64,000 nt of DNA from CAXMQZ01 sp963707075 (GTDB lineage Bacteria; Acidobacteriota; Thermoanaerobaculia; Multivoradales; JAHEKO01). Position 1 is the stretch's first letter. Each line of letters begins with the position of its first letter. The stretch spans positions 1,240,001 to 1,304,000 of the forward strand of contig CAVPOX010000002.1 in assembly GCA_963707075.1 (NCBI GenBank), written 5' to 3'. The notes under the pieces were generated by a model, which worked only from the letters and a program-made list of their open reading frames with translations, was not told the DNA's origin and searched no databases. A program made the translations under genes and the position numbers. Of this stretch, positions 62,743 to 64,000 are shown one piece after another.

Positions 62743-64000
62743 CTACCGCTCGGAGAGGCCGCCTCCCTCGAGCCACTCGCGAAGGGGACCGATCGAAGCC
62801 TCGTAGCCGATACCGGCCGCCTTCTCCATCTGGTCGAACCGCAGGAAACCCACTCCTGAGGCTCTGATATTGAGGTAGAAGTCGGCCAGCCCATCGCGCA
62901 GCATCTCAGCCCGCACCCTGTCCGAACCGACGAACATCGAGCGCATGATCGTGCCCGTCAGACTCGGAACCGGAAGCGATCTTCGCCACGGAAGCATCTT
63001 GTTCATGGCAAGGCCCCACCCCGAAACACCCAACCCATAGTCGGCCTTGGCCCGGGGGCCTCGAGGTGGCAGGACATCGACCGCAATGACCACACCACCC
63101 GGATTCAACCTGCGCATGACATCGATTGGCAGGTTGTTGAGGATCCCGCCGTCAGCCAGCAGCTCCTCGCCCTCGGGAACCGGCGGCAGGACACCCGGAA
63201 TCGAAACGCTCGCCCGCATCGCACGCGCCAGATTTCCCCGACGATGGGTGACGCTACGTCCGGTGGTCAGGTTGGTCGAGATGCAAAAGTAGGGCAGCCA
63301 CAGGTCCTCGATGTCCCAGTCTCCAGCACCCGCTTCAATGGAGGCGCTGATCCGTCGGCCGGCGAGGAGCGAGGCCACCGGAAGTGTGTAGTCGAGGAGG
63401 GAATCGAAATAGAGACACACCTTCTTCAGGGCTTCTTCCGGGTCGTCTCCCATGGCCGTCGGTGCCGCGACAGGAGAACCGATGCTGCTGCCACCGATCA
63501 TGTCGACCGGAACGCCGAGCTCTTCCATGGCTTTCAGGACACCAAGGTGCGCTCCCCCCCGGGCACCACCCCCACCGCAGACCAACCCCACCGCACGATC
63601 GCCGACCCAACGTGCCAACCGCTCCATGTCCCCGGCATGTTCACGGCGGATGTGATAGACGACATCGACATCCCGCTCATCCAACCATCTCGCGGTCCCC
63701 CGCGGTCGATCCCGATCCGCAGGGTGTAGCAGGACCAGGCTCTTGCGAGGCGCTCGGTCTCTCTGCCAGCGGCTCGCGAGTTTGGCTTCGATCTCCGTCT
63801 GCTCGGGCGAGCTGTCCGCATCGGCGAGATACAGCACTCGATCGGCCTGCCGAACACACCTCTCTGTCCAGGTCGTCCAGGTTGGGTCCGCCAGGTAGAG
63901 AACATACCGGTAGTTCTCCTCTCGCTCGTGTAGCCAGCGGGAAAGCCTAAGGTAGGTCGGATCGTCATCCGCGGACTGGGCGATCCCTTCGCGGCCAAGT
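62743..64000 (-). CDS. NTE-like patatin phospholipase, 5'-truncated by window edge
   Basis: The minus-strand frame is open to the last base of the window, so the start is outside. Residues before the patatin domain (RWLHEREENYRYVLYLAD, then KSLVLLHPADRDRPRGTARW) match the linker of NTE/PNPLA6-7-like enzymes that often carry cyclic-nucleotide-binding domains upstream, outside this window. The patatin domain has the oxyanion GGGGARGGAHLGVL, the Ser nucleophile in GGSSIGSP and the Asp of the catalytic dyad in LLADGGILNNLP. Likely a lysophospholipase at the membrane. Confidence 0.88.
   Translation of the reverse strand, partial: LGREGIAQSADDDPTYLRLSRWLHEREENYRYVLYLADPTWTTWTERCVRQADRVLYLADADSSPEQTEIEAKLASRWQRDRAPRKSLVLLHPADRDRPRGTARWLDERDVDVVYHIRREHAGDMERLARWVGDRAVGLVCGGGGARGGAHLGVLKAMEELGVPVDMIGGSSIGSPVAAPTAMGDDPEEALKKVCLYFDSLLDYTLPVASLLAGRRISASIEAGAGDWDIEDLWLPYFCISTNLTTGRSVTHRRGNLARAMRASVSIPGVLPPVPEGEELLADGGILNNLPIDVMRRLNPGGVVIAVDVLPPRGPRAKADYGLGVSGWGLAMNKMLPWRRSLPVPSLTGTIMRSMFVGSDRVRAEMLRDGLADFYLNIRASGVGFLRFDQMEKAAGIGYEASIGPLREWLEGGGLSER

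Overview
The window is high-GC, densely coded Gram-negative chromosomal DNA. It has two TonB-dependent receptors, an OprB-like porin, OmpW-like barrels, many signal peptides, PadR–HAAS and ECF sigma modules, a Ser/Thr kinase fused to TolB/TPR domains, and large sortilin/BNR-propeller proteins. This mix suits a member of Acidobacteriota or a similar soil/marine lineage. That placement is inferred from gene content only; there is no rRNA or other phylogenetic marker. I saw no tRNA, rRNA, CRISPR array, transposase or phage genes.

Layout. 1-4476: the leucine operon leuA(partial)-leuC-leuD-leuB with overlapping stops and starts. 4546-7335: a UlaG-like metallo-hydrolase, then a divergent ECF sigma / double zinc-finger anti-sigma / membrane-protein operon. 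7406-12025 (minus): small MscS, CorA, large coiled-coil MscS and a spermidine-synthase-like methyltransferase. 12028-15571: a coding remnant, a DUF4136 protein, and an OprC-type copper receptor with a small Cys-rich secreted protein. 15735-16536: an AbrB/PIN toxin-antitoxin pair with an inverted-repeat operator, followed by a truncated VapC remnant. 16547-21109: an OprB porin and a broken sortilin-type propeller gene. 21222-28104 (plus): AraC regulator, HAD hydrolase, VapBC, beta-helix protein, YdjM-like and OmpW-like proteins. 28131-38031 (minus): YfhO-like protein, a barrel, a vWA/YfbK protein with its own ECF sigma, a PadR operon behind two overlapping palindromes, and an SGNH hydrolase with a propeller partner. 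38056-40413: aldo/keto reductase and a MATE pump. 40539-47345 (plus): frameshifted Ser/Thr kinase, pirin, and a second frameshifted sortilin protein. 47415-51123: radical SAM plus DUF547 pair, and a multi-repeat TM-helix channel. 51303-56184 (minus): GT-C-like membrane protein and a frameshifted DUF748/AsmA-like gene. 56394-59850: a TPP riboswitch followed by a TonB receptor, a PnuC-like transporter and a NadR-like kinase, read here as a thiamine salvage operon. 59928-64000: S9 peptidase, GNAT acetyltransferase and a partial NTE-like patatin.

The best candidates for new biology are the riboswitch-controlled thiamine module ending in a NadR-like kinase, the PadR operon with an ExbB/TolQ-like subunit but no ExbD, the copper receptor paired with a Cys-rich protein, and a shared C-terminal tail (LFxDGxES..TSxW) on two unrelated secreted proteins. 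Reading-frame lesions are concentrated in four large genes, two to three each, while the rest of the window is clean. They may be sequencing errors or real decay; raw reads are needed to tell.
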